The notes below the pieces were generated by a model. That model did not search any database and was not told the DNA's origin. It saw only the letters and a program-made list of their open reading frames with translations. The position numbers and the translations under genes were made by a program. Positions 38,431 through 49,539 of a stretch of 55,263 nucleotides of DNA are shown here, piece after piece. How positions within the stretch are numbered: the first letter of the stretch is position 1; each line of letters starts with the position of its first letter. Origin of the DNA: Nocardia beijingensis NBRC 16342 (lineage in GTDB: Bacteria > Actinomycetota > Actinomycetes > Mycobacteriales > Mycobacteriaceae); assembly GCF_001612785.1 (NCBI RefSeq), contig NZ_BDBC01000016.1:1-55263 (forward strand), given 5' to 3'.

Positions 38431-38799
38431 CTAAAACGGCTCGGCGGCTGCCCGGCGCAGGACTTCGCGGGCGAGTGGTCCGTGCAGGGCGTCGATCGGC
38501 TTTCCGGGCAGGCTGTCGTCGTCGGTGAAGATCCACTCCAGGATCTCCTCGTCGGTGTACTTGGCGTCGCGCATCACGGTGATCAGGCCGGGCAGCGCCT
38601 TCACGACGGCGCCGGTGTCATCGAAGAACCGCTCGGGGACGCCGGCCACGCCCGCTCTGCGGACGGCGATCAGTTGGTGGTCGCGCAGCATCTGGTGCAC
38701 CCGGGTCACCACCAGCCCGAGTCGCTCGGCCACCTCCGGCAGCGACACCAGGGGCACCGACTGCGGAAGGACGTCGTCACTGCAGGGAAATGCACTCAC
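38431..38799 (-). CDS. Rv2175c-like DNA-binding protein, partner of PknL
   Basis: 122-residue protein with a winged-helix-like N-terminal half (VPLVSLPEVAERLGLVVTRV, QMLRDHQLIAVRRAG) and the Rv2175c C-terminal domain (VVKALPGLITVMRDAKYTDE, WIFTDDDSLPG, PIDALHGPLAREVLRRA). In M. tuberculosis the orthologue binds DNA and is phosphorylated by PknL, encoded divergently exactly as here. The start is GTG 38799, seven bases after a -10 box TACCGT, implying a leaderless transcript. Longer readings through the intergenic region lack support. Confidence 0.87.
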   Translation of the reverse strand: MSAFPCSDDVLPQSVPLVSLPEVAERLGLVVTRVHQMLRDHQLIAVRRAGVAGVPERFFDDTGAVVKALPGLITVMRDAKYTDEEILEWIFTDDDSLPGKPIDALHGPLAREVLRRAAAEPF

Positions 38800-38812
38800 C
38801 CGGACAACGGTA
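38800..38812 (-). promoter_or_regulatory. Leaderless promoter of the Rv2175c-like gene
   Basis: TACCGT (38812-38807) lies seven bases before the GTG start at 38799, with no ribosome site between. The divergent pknL starts about 118 bases away. Confidence 0.5.
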
Positions 38813-38917
38813 GACGGTCGCCCGCCGCACGTCGTGAGACACCCGGGGTGGTGCGAGTCGATACCATCGTGGGGGCCGCACGGAGCGGCTGACTTCATGA
38901 AAGCCGGAGGACTTCTC

Positions 38918-40870
38918 TTGATCGGCCAGATGCTGGAAGGGCGCTATCGGATCGATGCGCCGATCGCCCGCGGCGGAATGTCGATGGTCTTCCGCGGGGT
39001 CGACACCCGCCTGGACCGGCCGGTCGCCATCAAGGTGATGGACCCGAAGTTCGCGGGCGATCCCCAGTTCCTGTCCCGGTTCGAGTTCGAGGCGCGCGCG
39101 GTCGCCAAACTGAAGCATCCTTCGCTGGTCGCGGTGTACGACCAGGGCGTCGACGGCGACCACCCCTTCCTGATCATGGAGCTGGTGGAGGGCGGCACGC
39201 TGCGCGAGCTGCTGCGCGAGCGCGGCCCGATGCCGCCGCACGCGGTGCGCGCGGTCGCCGAACCGGTGCTCGCGGCGATCGGCGTCGCGCACTCCGCCGG
39301 GCTGGTGCACCGCGACATCAAACCGGAGAACGTGCTGATCTCCGACGCGGGCGAGGTGAAGATCGCCGATTTCGGCCTGGTGCGCGCGGTGGCCGCGGCC
39401 AACACCACCTCGGCGAGCGTCATCCTCGGCACGGCCGCCTATCTGTCGCCCGAGCAGGTGACCAGCGGCTCCGCCGACTCGCGCAGCGACGTCTACTCCT
39501 TCGGCGTGCTGATCTTCGAGATGCTCACCGGCCGGGTGCCGTTCACCGGCGACACGTCGATCTCGGTGGCCTATCAACGCATCGAGAACGATGTGCCAAG
39601 CCCGAGCGGATTCATCGCCGGAGTGCCGCCGGAGTTCGACGAACTGGTCGCGAAGGCGACCGCGCGCGAACCCGGCCACCGGTTCGCGGACGCGAACGAG
39701 ATGGCGGCCGCGCTGCGGCTGATCGGCGCGGAGCTGCGGCTGCCCGCCTACCGCGTGCCCGCGCCGCAGGACTCCGCCGAGCATCTCAGCGCCGGCTACC
39801 GGGCCGTTCCACCGGACGACCGGCCCGGCTCGGCCGGTGCGTCGGCCCATCCACCGCAGCCGGTGCAGCACACCAAAGTGGTCACCGCCCAGCGGCCGCG
39901 TCTCGAGCACAACGCGCTGGAGGATTACGACCCGCAACCGGTGCGTCAAGCGCACCCCGCAGCGCCGTATCCGCCCTACGCCGACGATCTCCACCGCTCC
40001 CGGCGCACGGTGTGGGTGTGGGTGGCCGTCGTCGCGGTTCTCACCCTGCTGGTCGGCGTCGGCGGCTGGTGGCTGGGGGTCGGCCGCTACTCGGCGGTGC
40101 CGCCGATCGCCGGGCTCGACACCGACAAGGCGGTCGTCACCTTGCAGAACGCCGGATTCGAGACCGAGATCAGGCAGAAGGCGTCGGACACGATCCCGGT
40201 CGGCGGCGTGGTGGGCAGCGACCCTTCGGCCGGTTCCAAGATCACCAAGGGGTCGACGGTCGCCGTCCTGGTCTCCAACGGCAAGCCCAAGGTGCCGGAC
40301 GTCAAAGCCGGTGATCAGGTGTCGAAGGTCAACCAGCTGATCCGGGACAACGGCCTGCAACCGGTCGACGCGGGTGAGGAGGGCAGCACCGCGCCCAAGG
40401 GATCGGTGGCCAGGGTGGACCCGAAGCCGGGCACCGTGCTACCTCTCGGCGCGCAGGTGAAGGTCTACCGCAGCAAGGGCTCCCAGCCGGTGAAGGTTCC
40501 CGACGTCCGCGGCAAGCCGACCGAGGAAGCCACCAAGATCCTCGCCGCCGCCGGCATCGCGATCCGCGAGACCAGACCACAGTTCGACCGCAGCGTCGAG
40601 GCGGACAAGGCCATCGGCACCCAGCCGGGCGCGGGCGCCACCATCCAGTCAGGTGACGGCGTCGTCCTGCTGATCTCCAACGCGCTGAAGATGCCCGACG
40701 TGCGCGGGTGGACCGTGGCCAACGCCCGCGCCAAGCTGGAGAGCCTCGGGTTGCAGGTCGAGGTGAAGCAGTTGGCGCGCGCGGACAGCTCCCTGGTGGT
40801 GTCGCAGACCCCCGCGATCGGAGTCAACCTCGAGGCGGGCGACACCGTCACCCTCGTCGCACTGCCCTGA
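38918..40870 (+). CDS. pknL: PknL, Ser/Thr protein kinase with four PASTA repeats
   Basis: Transmembrane Hanks-type kinase, 650 residues. Kinase domain 1-270: glycine loop IARGGMSMVF, Lys39 in AIKVM, catalytic HRDIKPENVL (Asp133), DFGLV (151-155) and activation loop with AANTTSASVILGTAAYLSPE. A disordered juxtamembrane part leads to one helix near 365-388 (WVWVAVVAVLTLLVGVGGWW), then four extracellular PASTA repeats (VPPIAG, VPDVKAG, VPDVRGKPTEE, MPDVRGWTVANA). M. tuberculosis PknL lacks PASTA repeats, so this form should sense muropeptides or lipid II. I chose TTG 38918 for its GGAGG seven bases upstream; ATG 38897 and ATG 38930 are alternatives. Confidence 0.9.
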   Translation: MIGQMLEGRYRIDAPIARGGMSMVFRGVDTRLDRPVAIKVMDPKFAGDPQFLSRFEFEARAVAKLKHPSLVAVYDQGVDGDHPFLIMELVEGGTLRELLRERGPMPPHAVRAVAEPVLAAIGVAHSAGLVHRDIKPENVLISDAGEVKIADFGLVRAVAAANTTSASVILGTAAYLSPEQVTSGSADSRSDVYSFGVLIFEMLTGRVPFTGDTSISVAYQRIENDVPSPSGFIAGVPPEFDELVAKATAREPGHRFADANEMAAALRLIGAELRLPAYRVPAPQDSAEHLSAGYRAVPPDDRPGSAGASAHPPQPVQHTKVVTAQRPRLEHNALEDYDPQPVRQAHPAAPYPPYADDLHRSRRTVWVWVAVVAVLTLLVGVGGWWLGVGRYSAVPPIAGLDTDKAVVTLQNAGFETEIRQKASDTIPVGGVVGSDPSAGSKITKGSTVAVLVSNGKPKVPDVKAGDQVSKVNQLIRDNGLQPVDAGEEGSTAPKGSVARVDPKPGTVLPLGAQVKVYRSKGSQPVKVPDVRGKPTEEATKILAAAGIAIRETRPQFDRSVEADKAIGTQPGAGATIQSGDGVVLLISNALKMPDVRGWTVANARAKLESLGLQVEVKQLARADSSLVVSQTPAIGVNLEAGDTVTLVALP

Positions 40871-40885
40871 TCCCATCGCCGCGGC

Positions 40886-40911
40886 AAGGCAGGCGTCCAC
40901 ACGCCTACCTT
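40886..40911. terminator. Bidirectional terminator between pknL and aroG
   Basis: Eleven-base stem with one mismatch (AAGGCAGGCGT/ACGCCTACCTT, loop CCAC) lying between the two convergent stops, 15 bases after pknL and 22 before the aroG stop. Confidence 0.7.
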
Positions 40912-40933
40912 CTCGACAACCGCGGTGCGGAAC

Positions 40934-42331
<1,398 letters not shown>

Positions 42332-42366
42332 CGGACCGCACACCCTGTGGGGACACCCAGTCCCAG

Positions 42367-42422
42367 GGGTGGAATCGCTCCACCCAGGGTGAATGGGTTC
42401 TGCCCGGTAGGTGGCGCCACCT
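42367..42422. promoter_or_regulatory. Two inverted repeats between aroG and the exoribonuclease gene
   Basis: GGGTGGA-N5-TCCACCC (42367-42385) and the perfect 14-bp palindrome AGGTGGCGCCACCT (42409-42422). Both share a GGTGG core, so they may bind the same regulator of the divergent genes, or form RNA hairpins. No regulator is identified. Confidence 0.4.
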
Positions 42423-42522
42423 GGCGCGACCCGTATGGTTCGAGTGCGATCGAGAACATCGGAAACGCCGTCCCATTGCTGTCGAATCTCCTGCCGACGG
42501 AGATATCAGAGAGGCACAGTGC

Positions 42523-43023
42523 TTGAGATATTTTTATGACTGCGAATTCATCGAAGACGGAGTGACCATCGATCTGGTCTCCATCGGCGTCGTCTGCGAG
42601 GACGGCCGGGAGTACTACGCGGTGTCCACCGAGTTCGACGCCAGGCGTGCGGGGCCATGGGTGCGCAAATTCGTGCTGCCCCAATTGCCTTCGCCTTCTT
42701 CGCCGCTGTGGCGCAGCCGCGACCGGATCCGGGACGAGCTGTACGCGTTCCTGGTGCCGCGGCCGACCGTGCAGCCGGAGCTGTGGGCCTGGGTGTCGGC
42801 CTACGACCACGTCGCCCTGTGCCAGTTGTGGGGTTCGATGGTCGATCTGCCCAACGCGCTGCCGCGCTACACCAACGAGTTGCGCCAGCATTGGGAGGCG
42901 CACGGCCGTCCCGAACTGCCGCCGATCCCGCCGGACGCGCACGACGCGCTCGCCGATGCCAGGCACAATCTCGCCAAATTCGAGGCCATCGAGGCCGCAC
43001 GCCGCGCGGCGCCACGCCTGTGA
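42523..43023 (+). CDS. 3'-5' exoribonuclease (Rv2179c type)
   Basis: Small DnaQ-like exoribonuclease, 166 residues, of the Rv2179c family that trims single-stranded 3' RNA tails. It starts RYFYDCEFIEDGVTIDLVSI (first DxE metal motif), then GVVCEDGREYYAVSTEF, WVSAYDHVALCQLWG (second Asp) and HDALADARHNLAKFE (His and Asp). The start is TTG 42523, matching the MRYFYD start of the family, with GAGAGG upstream. It converges with qcrB over a strong terminator. Confidence 0.88.
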   Translation: MRYFYDCEFIEDGVTIDLVSIGVVCEDGREYYAVSTEFDARRAGPWVRKFVLPQLPSPSSPLWRSRDRIRDELYAFLVPRPTVQPELWAWVSAYDHVALCQLWGSMVDLPNALPRYTNELRQHWEAHGRPELPPIPPDAHDALADARHNLAKFEAIEAARRAAPRL

Positions 43024-43044
43024 CAGCGGCGCCATGACGCGCGA

Positions 43045-43075
43045 CGGCCCCGAGTCGTCGGTCGACTCGGGGCCG
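43045..43075. terminator. Bidirectional terminator between exoribonuclease gene and qcrB
   Basis: Perfect 12-bp stem (CGGCCCCGAGTC/GACTCGGGGCCG, seven-base loop), extendable with one bulge by GCGCGA pairing on the outside. It serves both convergent genes. Confidence 0.8.
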
Positions 43076-43090
43076 TTCGCGCGGTCGGCG

Positions 43091-44710
43091 TCAGTGGCCG
43101 TGCTTGCCGTTCGCCGCGTTCTGCGCCTGCTGCAGCACCTTCAGCTGCTTGTGCTCCTCGGCGTGCTCGATCTCGAAGTGCCGATCGCTCTCCTCCTGCG
43201 GGTCGGGCCGCAGGAAGCTGCCGGTGCCGGGCTTGCCGGCCGAACCCAGCTTGCTCATCTTCTTCGGAACGGGCGCGCCCTGGTACTCCAGCGGGATCGG
43301 GTGGCCGTGGTCGTCGACCGGGCCCAGCGGCTGGTGCACCTCGATGTACTCGCCGTGCGGCAGGCGCTTGATCACACCGGTCTCGATGCCGTGCTCGAGC
43401 ACCGCCCGGTCGCTGCGCTGCAGGCCGATGCAGAACCGGTAGGTGAGGTAGTACGCCACCGGCGGGGCGACGAGCAGGCCGATGCGACCGATCCAGGTGG
43501 TGGCGTTCAGCGAGATGTCGAACTTCAGCGCGAGGATGTCGTTGACGCACGACAGCGTGAGCACCAGGTAGAACGCGATGGCCATCGCGCCGATCGCGGT
43601 ACGGACCGGTACGTCACGCGGACGCTGCAACAGGTTGTGATGCGCGCTGGTGTCGCCGGTGAGCCGCTTCTCGATCCACGGGTAGGCGATCAGCACCGCG
43701 AACACCAGACCCATGATCAGCGCGACCCAGAACACCGCGGGCACGGTGTAGCGACCCAGGTACAGCTCCCACGGCGGCATCAACCGGGCCATGCCGTCGG
43801 TCCACATCATGTAGAAGTCCGGCTGCGAACCCGCCGAGACCTGCGACGGGTTGTACGGACCCAGGTTCCAGATCGGGTTGATCTGGAACACGCCGCCCAT
43901 GATGCCCACGATGCCGAGGGTGAAGGCGAAGAACGCGCCCTGGTCGGCGGCGAACACCGGCACGATGCGGGCGCCGACCACGTTGTTCTCGGTGCGGCCA
44001 GGGCCGGGGAACTGGGTGTGCTTCTGGTACCACACCAGCGCCACGTGCGCCGCGATCAGCGCCAGGATGATGCCGGGGAACAACAGCACGTGCGCGATGT
44101 AGAGCCGCGGAATGATGATGTCGCCGGGGAAGTCACCGCCGAAGATCAGCCAGTGCATCCAGGTGCCGACGATCGGGATGCTCATCGTGATACCGCCGAA
44201 CGCGGCCCGCAGGCCGGTGCCCGACAGCAGGTCGTCGGGCAGCGAGTAGCCGAAGAAGCCCTCGAACATCGCCAGGATCAGCAGAAGCGAGCCGATCACC
44301 CAGTTCGCCTCACGCGGCTTGCGGAACGCGCCGGTGAAGAAGATGCGGAACAGGTGGATGATGATCGACGCGGCGAACAGCAGCGCCGCCCAGTGGTGCA
44401 CCTGCCGCACGAACAGGCCGCCGCGGACCTCGAAGGTGATGTTCAGCGCGGTCTCGTAGGCGCGCGACATGGTCACGCCGCGCAGCGGCTGATAGGCGCC
44501 GTTGTAGACGACCTCGCTCATCGACGGATCGAAGAACAAGGTCAGGTAGACACCCGACAGCAGCAGGATGATGAAGCTGTAGAGCGCGATCTCGCCGAGC
44601 AGGAACGACCAATGCGTCGGGAAGACCTTGTTGATCGACCGCTTCACGAACGCGGCGGCGCGGTAGCGCTCGTCCGCCTCGCTGGCTTGGGCTGCGACTG
44701 AAGGACTCAT
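43091..44710 (-). CDS. qcrB: QcrB, cytochrome b subunit of the bcc complex
   Basis: Di-heme b-type cytochrome of the menaquinol:cytochrome c oxidoreductase, 539 residues with eight or nine membrane helices. Heme-ligand histidines sit in [20 protein letters not shown] and [20 protein letters not shown], and the quinol-site region includes WMHWLIFGG and the [10 protein letters not shown] segment. A hydrophilic C-terminal extension ([26 protein letters not shown]) is typical of actinobacteria. The start ATG 44710 overlaps the qcrA stop. This subunit is the target of imidazopyridine-amide inhibitors in mycobacteria. Confidence 0.96.
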   Translation of the reverse strand: MSPSVAAQASEADERYRAAAFVKRSINKVFPTHWSFLLGEIALYSFIILLLSGVYLTLFFDPSMSEVVYNGAYQPLRGVTMSRAYETALNITFEVRGGLFVRQVHHWAALLFAASIIIHLFRIFFTGAFRKPREANWVIGSLLLILAMFEGFFGYSLPDDLLSGTGLRAAFGGITMSIPIVGTWMHWLIFGGDFPGDIIIPRLYIAHVLLFPGIILALIAAHVALVWYQKHTQFPGPGRTENNVVGARIVPVFAADQGAFFAFTLGIVGIMGGVFQINPIWNLGPYNPSQVSAGSQPDFYMMWTDGMARLMPPWELYLGRYTVPAVFWVALIMGLVFAVLIAYPWIEKRLTGDTSAHHNLLQRPRDVPVRTAIGAMAIAFYLVLTLSCVNDILALKFDISLNATTWIGRIGLLVAPPVAYYLTYRFCIGLQRSDRAVLEHGIETGVIKRLPHGEYIEVHQPLGPVDDHGHPIPLEYQGAPVPKKMSKLGSAGKPGTGSFLRPDPQEESDRHFEIEHAEEHKQLKVLQQAQNAANGKHGH

Positions 44711-45912
44711 GAACGGCGCTCCCAGTAGGCCGGGCCGAGCGGCTCGATGAAGTCGCCGTTGGCGACCAGGAAGCCCTCAGCGTTGACGGTGATCGGCAGC
44801 TGCGGCAGCGCGCGAGCGGCGGGACCGAAGACCGGCTTGCCCCACTCGGTCGCGGAGAACTGCGACTGGTGGCAGGGGCACAGGATCCGGTTGGTCTGCT
44901 GCTCGAACAGCGAGGTCGGGCAGCCGAGGTGGGTGCAGATCTTCGAGTAGGCGAAGTAGTCGCCGTAGTTGAAGCTCTCCTGACCCTTGCGCTTGATCGC
45001 CTTCTGCGCGTCCTCGGTGCGCAGGCGGATCAGCATGACGGCGTTGCGGATGCCGCGCAGCGACTGCAAGGTCGCGTGCTCGTCACCGCGCCACTTCTCC
45101 TTCCACGGGAACACCGTCTCCATGGCGCCCGCGTCCAGGTCCTCCGGACGCACCAGCACCACGTCCTCCGGGCGACCGGTGTCGCGGCGGATGTAGATGG
45201 TCTCGCCGGGGAAGTCAGGAGTCCAGCCGGAGACCCACAGCGGCGACTTGTCGCCCTTGGCCCACGGGTTCTTGATCAGACCGCCGACGAACACCAGCAG
45301 CGCGCCGATGCCGAGCACGCCGACGCCGGCGCCCGCGGTGCGGGTGATCATCTTGCGGCGGCCGAGCGTGGAGGTCTCCAACGCGTCCTGCAGCTCGGCG
45401 ACCAGGGTGCGGCGCTCGACCTCGGGCGAAGGCCCGTCGTGCCGCTGCTGGATGGAGAGCTCGGCGGGGATGAACAGCTTGCGGATCAGCACCACCGCGA
45501 TGCCGATGACCAGCACCGAGATGCCGAAGGTCAGGCCGACCAGCGGGGTGAACAGCGAGTAGAGCCCGTGGCCCTCCTCGTCCTTGCCCTTGAACTCCCA
45601 CGGCCAGAACAGGAACACGCCGACCAGCGCCGCGGCCGCGATGCCGGATACGGCGAACCAGAAGGTGACCGCCCGTTCGGCCCGCTTCTCCGCCCGGGTG
45701 CCGGGAATCGGGAAGCGCTCGCGGCGGTAGGCGACGTCGACGTCGTCGCGCTCGGTTCCGAGCTTGACCAGTTCGTCGCGCGACATCTTGTCGAGGTCCG
45801 CCTCGGTGGGCTCCGCCGGGGTGGCGTGCACCGACTGCTCCTTCGACAGTTGCGCGTCGTGGCCCTCATCCGGCCGACCCATGTCGTCTCGCTCCTTCTC
45901 GCTATTGCTCAT
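44707..45912 (-). CDS. qcrA: QcrA, Rieske iron-sulfur subunit
   Basis: 401 residues. The N-terminus is an acidic cytoplasmic domain ([20 protein letters not shown]), three membrane helices follow (for example [15 protein letters not shown] and [17 protein letters not shown]) as is special to actinobacterial Rieske proteins, and the cluster ligands are CTHLGC and CPCHQSQF near the C-terminus. It passes electrons from menaquinol to the cytochrome c subunit. Start ATG 45912 overlaps the qcrC stop (ATGA). Confidence 0.95.
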   Translation of the reverse strand: MSNSEKERDDMGRPDEGHDAQLSKEQSVHATPAEPTEADLDKMSRDELVKLGTERDDVDVAYRRERFPIPGTRAEKRAERAVTFWFAVSGIAAAALVGVFLFWPWEFKGKDEEGHGLYSLFTPLVGLTFGISVLVIGIAVVLIRKLFIPAELSIQQRHDGPSPEVERRTLVAELQDALETSTLGRRKMITRTAGAGVGVLGIGALLVFVGGLIKNPWAKGDKSPLWVSGWTPDFPGETIYIRRDTGRPEDVVLVRPEDLDAGAMETVFPWKEKWRGDEHATLQSLRGIRNAVMLIRLRTEDAQKAIKRKGQESFNYGDYFAYSKICTHLGCPTSLFEQQTNRILCPCHQSQFSATEWGKPVFGPAARALPQLPITVNAEGFLVANGDFIEPLGPAYWERRS

Positions 45913-46772
45913 GACCTGGATCCGATCCACATCGCGGCGCCGACGACGAGCGTGATGCCGACCACCCAGATGGCCAGGCCCTCGGTCGCGGGACCGAACC
46001 CGCCGAGATCCCAGCCGCCGGGGCTGTGCTCCTCGGTCGCGTTCTTGACGTAGGCGATGATGTCGCGCTTCTCCTCCGCGCTCAGCTGGCGATCGGAGAA
46101 CTTCGGCATGTTCTGCGGGCCGGTGAGCATCGCCGCGTAGATCTGCTGCTCGCTCGCCGGTTCCAGCGGCGGCGCGAACTTACCGGAGGACAGCGCGCCG
46201 CCGCGTCCGGTGAAGTTGTGGCAGGAGGCGCAGTTCATCCGGAACAGCTCCGAGCCGCGGGCGATGTCGTCGCCGCGCATCGACTCCTGGGCGACCTCGC
46301 CGTTGGCGTCGCGCACGACGGTCGGACCGCCGCCGTTGGCGGCGACGTACGCGCTCAGCGCGTCGGTCTGGTGGGCGTCGAACTTCGGCGGCTTGCGCTG
46401 CGCCTGGGCCTCGTTGCGGGCCATCGGCATGCGGCCGGAGGACACCTGGAAATAGACCGCGGCCTCACCGACGCCGATCAGGCTGGGACCGCGGTCGGCG
46501 ACACCCTGCAGGTTCGCGCCGTGGCAGGTGATGCAGGAGGTTTCGTAGAGCTGCTGGCCTTCGCGGATGAGCGCGGACTGGTCCTCGTGCGCGGTGGCGC
46601 GCTGCGGGTCCGGCGTGAGGGCCGATGCCAGGAAGCCTGCTCCGACGAGGCCCACCAGCAGCGCAAGCCCGCCCGCGATGCGACGGCGAACGCGGCGCTG
46701 CCTGCGCGTCTTGCTGGCCTGGCCGTTCCCGGGGCTGGCGGGCTCTGGCGCTGACGGGGGCGATGAACTCAT
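45909..46772 (-). CDS. qcrC: QcrC, di-heme cytochrome c subunit
   Basis: 287 residues. A basic N-terminus and signal-anchor helix ([19 protein letters not shown]) precede two cytochrome c domains with CITCH (80-84) and CASCH (181-185) and distal methionines in GRMPMARN and [10 protein letters not shown]-terminal helix ([18 protein letters not shown]) anchors it. It replaces soluble cytochrome c by wiring the bcc complex directly to the aa3 oxidase. It lies 85 bases after ctaE in the same operon. Confidence 0.95.
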   Translation of the reverse strand: MSSSPPSAPEPASPGNGQASKTRRQRRVRRRIAGGLALLVGLVGAGFLASALTPDPQRATAHEDQSALIREGQQLYETSCITCHGANLQGVADRGPSLIGVGEAAVYFQVSSGRMPMARNEAQAQRKPPKFDAHQTDALSAYVAANGGGPTVVRDANGEVAQESMRGDDIARGSELFRMNCASCHNFTGRGGALSSGKFAPPLEPASEQQIYAAMLTGPQNMPKFSDRQLSAEEKRDIIAYVKNATEEHSPGGWDLGGFGPATEGLAIWVVGITLVVGAAMWIGSRS

Positions 46773-46857
46773 CTGTGTCCCTTTGGAGTAGACGGAACCG
46801 ACTTGTGCGAAAGATCTCGGGTCGCACCGCGCCCGATGGGCGGCGCGGCGTCCACGA

Positions 46858-47469
46858 TCAGCGGACGAAGTAGATCGTGGCGAACAACCCGATCCACACG
46901 ATGTCGACGAAGTGCCAGTAGTAGGAGACGACGATCGCCGCGGTGGCCTGCGCCGGGGTGAACTTGCTGACCTTGGTGCGCGCCAGCAGGAACACGAACG
47001 CGATCAGACCACCGATGACGTGCAGACCGTGGAAGCCGGTGGTGATGTAGAACACCGAGCCGTAGGAGCTGCTGGAGATCGAGGTGCCCTCGTGCACGAG
47101 GTTCATGTACTCGTAGCCCTGGCCGCCGACGAAGAAGGCGCCCATGATCAGCGTGACGACGTACCAGCGGCGCAGGCCGAACACGTCGCCCTTCTCCGCG
47201 GCGAACACGCCCATCTGGCAGGTGAACGACGACGCGACCAGCACGGTCGTGACCGGTACTGCGAGCTTCAGATTCAGCTCGGTCGGCTCCGGCGGCCAGT
47301 TACCGTGCGCCTGGGCGCGGGCGACGAAGTACATCGCGAACAGGCCGGCGAAGAACATCAGCTCGCTCGACAGCCAGATGATGGTACCGACGCTGACCAT
47401 GTTGGGCCGGTTCAGCGAATGCACACGCTGGGTAATGGCCGATCCTGGGGTCCCTACTGCGGTCGTCAC
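46858..47469 (-). CDS. ctaE: CtaE, cytochrome c oxidase subunit III
   Basis: aa3-type oxidase subunit III, 203 residues with five helices. Typical stretches are [48 protein letters not shown] and [20 protein letters not shown]. First gene of ctaE-qcrC-qcrA-qcrB. The start is GTG 47469, seven bases after CATACT with no ribosome site, so the mRNA is probably leaderless. Longer upstream readings are not supported by the 203-residue family length. Confidence 0.94.
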   Translation of the reverse strand: MTTAVGTPGSAITQRVHSLNRPNMVSVGTIIWLSSELMFFAGLFAMYFVARAQAHGNWPPEPTELNLKLAVPVTTVLVASSFTCQMGVFAAEKGDVFGLRRWYVVTLIMGAFFVGGQGYEYMNLVHEGTSISSSSYGSVFYITTGFHGLHVIGGLIAFVFLLARTKVSKFTPAQATAAIVVSYYWHFVDIVWIGLFATIYFVR

Positions 47470-47500
47470 GGGGGTAAGTATGACTCGTCGTAGTACGACG
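47470..47500 (-). promoter_or_regulatory. ctaE promoter with 15-bp palindrome
   Basis: Minus-strand CATACT (47482-47477) stands seven bases before the GTG start. Just upstream is the palindrome CGTCGTAGTACGACG (47486-47500), in the -35/-10 spacer where a repressor or activator could act. Confidence 0.45.
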
Positions 47501-47645
47501 GCAGTAGCCGGGTACGAAACTCGTTCCTCCGTGTCGGAAAACGCAGGCGAGGACAGGCTCTCGACCAGGCGGAGGGCGGTTACGAGCGAGTAGGCGACCC
47601 GGGGAGCGAGGCCAGCATGACAGGCGAGGGTAAGGAGAAGCTGAG

Positions 47646-48080
47646 ATGAAGGTGACATCGCGACTGCGGCGGCTGCTGCGGCGGGACCGGCCTGCCGCGC
47701 TCGACCCGGACCGGGCGGATCTGGTCGTGGTCGCGTCCGGCTTCGACGACGCGGAGGCGTGTTCGGCCGCGCTGGCGCGCGCGACCGCTCTGACGCCGGA
47801 CGCGCCCGCGGTGCTGCGGCATCACCTGCGTATCCCGCCCGGGCACGTGCAGGCCGTCTGCGCGATAGCCGCACAGGACGGCTACTCCCCCGCGCCGCGG
47901 GTCGGCGGCCCCGGCGCCGACGAGTTCGAGACGGTGATCCTGCAACGCGTCCAGGTACTCGACGCCCTGCACTGCTCCCAGGAGCGCTCCCGGATGGCCG
48001 GCCTGGCCCAGCGCCACGACGGCGTCGCCGACGGCTGGGACGCCCTGCAACCAGGCGTCGCACCGCACACTCCGGCATAA
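47646..48080 (+). CDS. Conserved small protein of unknown function
   Basis: 144-residue soluble protein. A basic start ([18 protein letters not shown]) is followed by [40 protein letters not shown] and [20 protein letters not shown]. It has an alpha/beta look and three cysteines, but I do not recognise the family. AGGAGAAG precedes ATG 47646 by eight bases, and the codon bias is that of its neighbours. It lies between ctaE (divergent) and trpD (91 bases downstream). Confidence 0.72.
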   Translation: MKVTSRLRRLLRRDRPAALDPDRADLVVVASGFDDAEACSAALARATALTPDAPAVLRHHLRIPPGHVQAVCAIAAQDGYSPAPRVGGPGADEFETVILQRVQVLDALHCSQERSRMAGLAQRHDGVADGWDALQPGVAPHTPA

Positions 48081-48171
48081 CCGGTCGCGCATTAGGCTGC
48101 GGGTGGACGAACTGGTGCGCGGACCGGTGTGCCGGGACGAGTCGCGACCAGTGTGACGGGAGAAGTGTGGA

Positions 48172-49233
48172 ATGAGCGTGCGCAGCTGGCCCCAGGTGCT
48201 GGGAACCCTCGCCGACGGTGGCGACCTGGCAGCGGACGACACGGCGTGGGCGATGAGCGAGATCATGTCCGACAACGCCACCCCCGCGCAGATCGCCGCC
48301 TTCGGCGTCGCCATGAAGATCAAGGGCCCCACCCCCGCCGAACTGACCGGCCTGGCCACCGGCATGCTGGAGCACGCGCGGCTGGTGCGGATCGATGGCG
48401 ACGCGGTCGACATCGTCGGCACCGGCGGTGACCGGTCGGGTTCGGTGAACATCTCCACCATGTCCTCGATCGTGGTGGCCGCGGCCGGGGTGCCGGTGGT
48501 CAAGCACGGCAATCGGGCCGCGTCGTCCAAGAGCGGCGGCGCCGATGTGCTGGAGGCGCTCGGCGTGAAGCTCGCGCTCGGTCCCGAGTCGGTGGCGCGC
48601 TGTGTGCGGGAGGCGGGCATCGGTTTCTGCTTCGCGGCCGTGTTCCATCCCGCCCTGAGGTACGCGGGTGCGGCGCGCAGCCAGATCGGCATCCCCACCG
48701 TCTTCAACGTGCTGGGTCCGTTGACCAACCCCGCGCAGCCGCGCGCCGGTCTGGTCGGCTGCGCCTTCACCGACCTGCTGCCCGTGATCGCGGGCGTGTT
48801 CGCCGACCGCGGCGCGAGCGCACTGGTGGTGCGCGGCAACGACGGCTTGGACGAGATCACCACCTCCGACACCACCGAGGCGTGGATCGTGTCGGGCGGA
48901 CGAACGCGCCGGACCACCATCGATCCGACCCGCATCGGCATCCCCCGGGTCGATCTGGACGCGCTGCGCGGCGGTGACGCCGAGGTGAACGCGGGCGTGG
49001 CCCGTGACGTGTTCGCCGGTCGCGGTGGCGCGGCGCGGGACGCGGTGCTGGTGAATTCGGCGGCCGCCATCGTCGCCTACGACTGGTCGCGCGGCGTGGG
49101 CGATCCGGACGCGGATCTGCACGCGGCGCTCGCGGCGGGCGTCGAGCGCGCCGCCGAGGCGATCGACACGGGCGCCGCCACCGCGCTACTGGAACGCTGG
49201 GCGAAGCTGACGCAGACGCTCGGCGACCGCTGA
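48172..49233 (+). CDS. trpD: TrpD, anthranilate phosphoribosyltransferase
   Basis: Second committed step of tryptophan synthesis, joining anthranilate and PRPP. 353 residues with the PRPP loop [17 protein letters not shown] (about 79-95), [48 protein letters not shown] and [15 protein letters not shown]. The gene stands alone, away from other trp genes, as in mycobacteria. GGGAGAAG precedes ATG 48172. Confidence 0.95.
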   Translation: MSVRSWPQVLGTLADGGDLAADDTAWAMSEIMSDNATPAQIAAFGVAMKIKGPTPAELTGLATGMLEHARLVRIDGDAVDIVGTGGDRSGSVNISTMSSIVVAAAGVPVVKHGNRAASSKSGGADVLEALGVKLALGPESVARCVREAGIGFCFAAVFHPALRYAGAARSQIGIPTVFNVLGPLTNPAQPRAGLVGCAFTDLLPVIAGVFADRGASALVVRGNDGLDEITTSDTTEAWIVSGGRTRRTTIDPTRIGIPRVDLDALRGGDAEVNAGVARDVFAGRGGAARDAVLVNSAAAIVAYDWSRGVGDPDADLHAALAAGVERAAEAIDTGAATALLERWAKLTQTLGDR

Positions 49234-49258
49234 CGCAGGCCCGGCGAAGGCAGCGGGA

Positions 49259-49534
49259 CTACTCGCCGAGCGAGAAAGCGGCCTCCACTTCGGCGCGGGA
49301 ATACGACTTGAACGCGATGTGCGTCGTGGTGCGCAGGACACCGGGTGTCTTGTCGATCCGCCCGGTCACCACATCGGCGATCTGTTCGTGGTCGCGTACC
49401 CGCACGATCGCGATCAGGTCCACGTCGCCCGCGCAGGAATAGACCTCGGCGACGCCGTCGGTGTCCGCGACCGCCTGCGCGGTCTCCGGGATGCGGCCGT
49501 TGTCGGCGTGGATCAAGACGATCGCGGTAATCAT
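49259..49534 (-). CDS. Stand-alone AsnC/Lrp ligand-binding (RAM) domain protein
   Basis: 91-residue protein equal to the effector domain of Lrp/AsnC regulators, without the DNA-binding part: MITAIVLIHADNGRIPETAQ, VAEVYSCAGDVDLIAIVRVR, IDKTPGVLRTTTHIAFKSYS. Such proteins form oligomers and bind amino acids. It starts five bases after the exonuclease/UvrC-like gene and is probably in its transcript. It converges with trpD, 25 bases apart. Confidence 0.87.
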   Translation of the reverse strand: MITAIVLIHADNGRIPETAQAVADTDGVAEVYSCAGDVDLIAIVRVRDHEQIADVVTGRIDKTPGVLRTTTHIAFKSYSRAEVEAAFSLGE

Positions 49535-49539
49535 GACGC

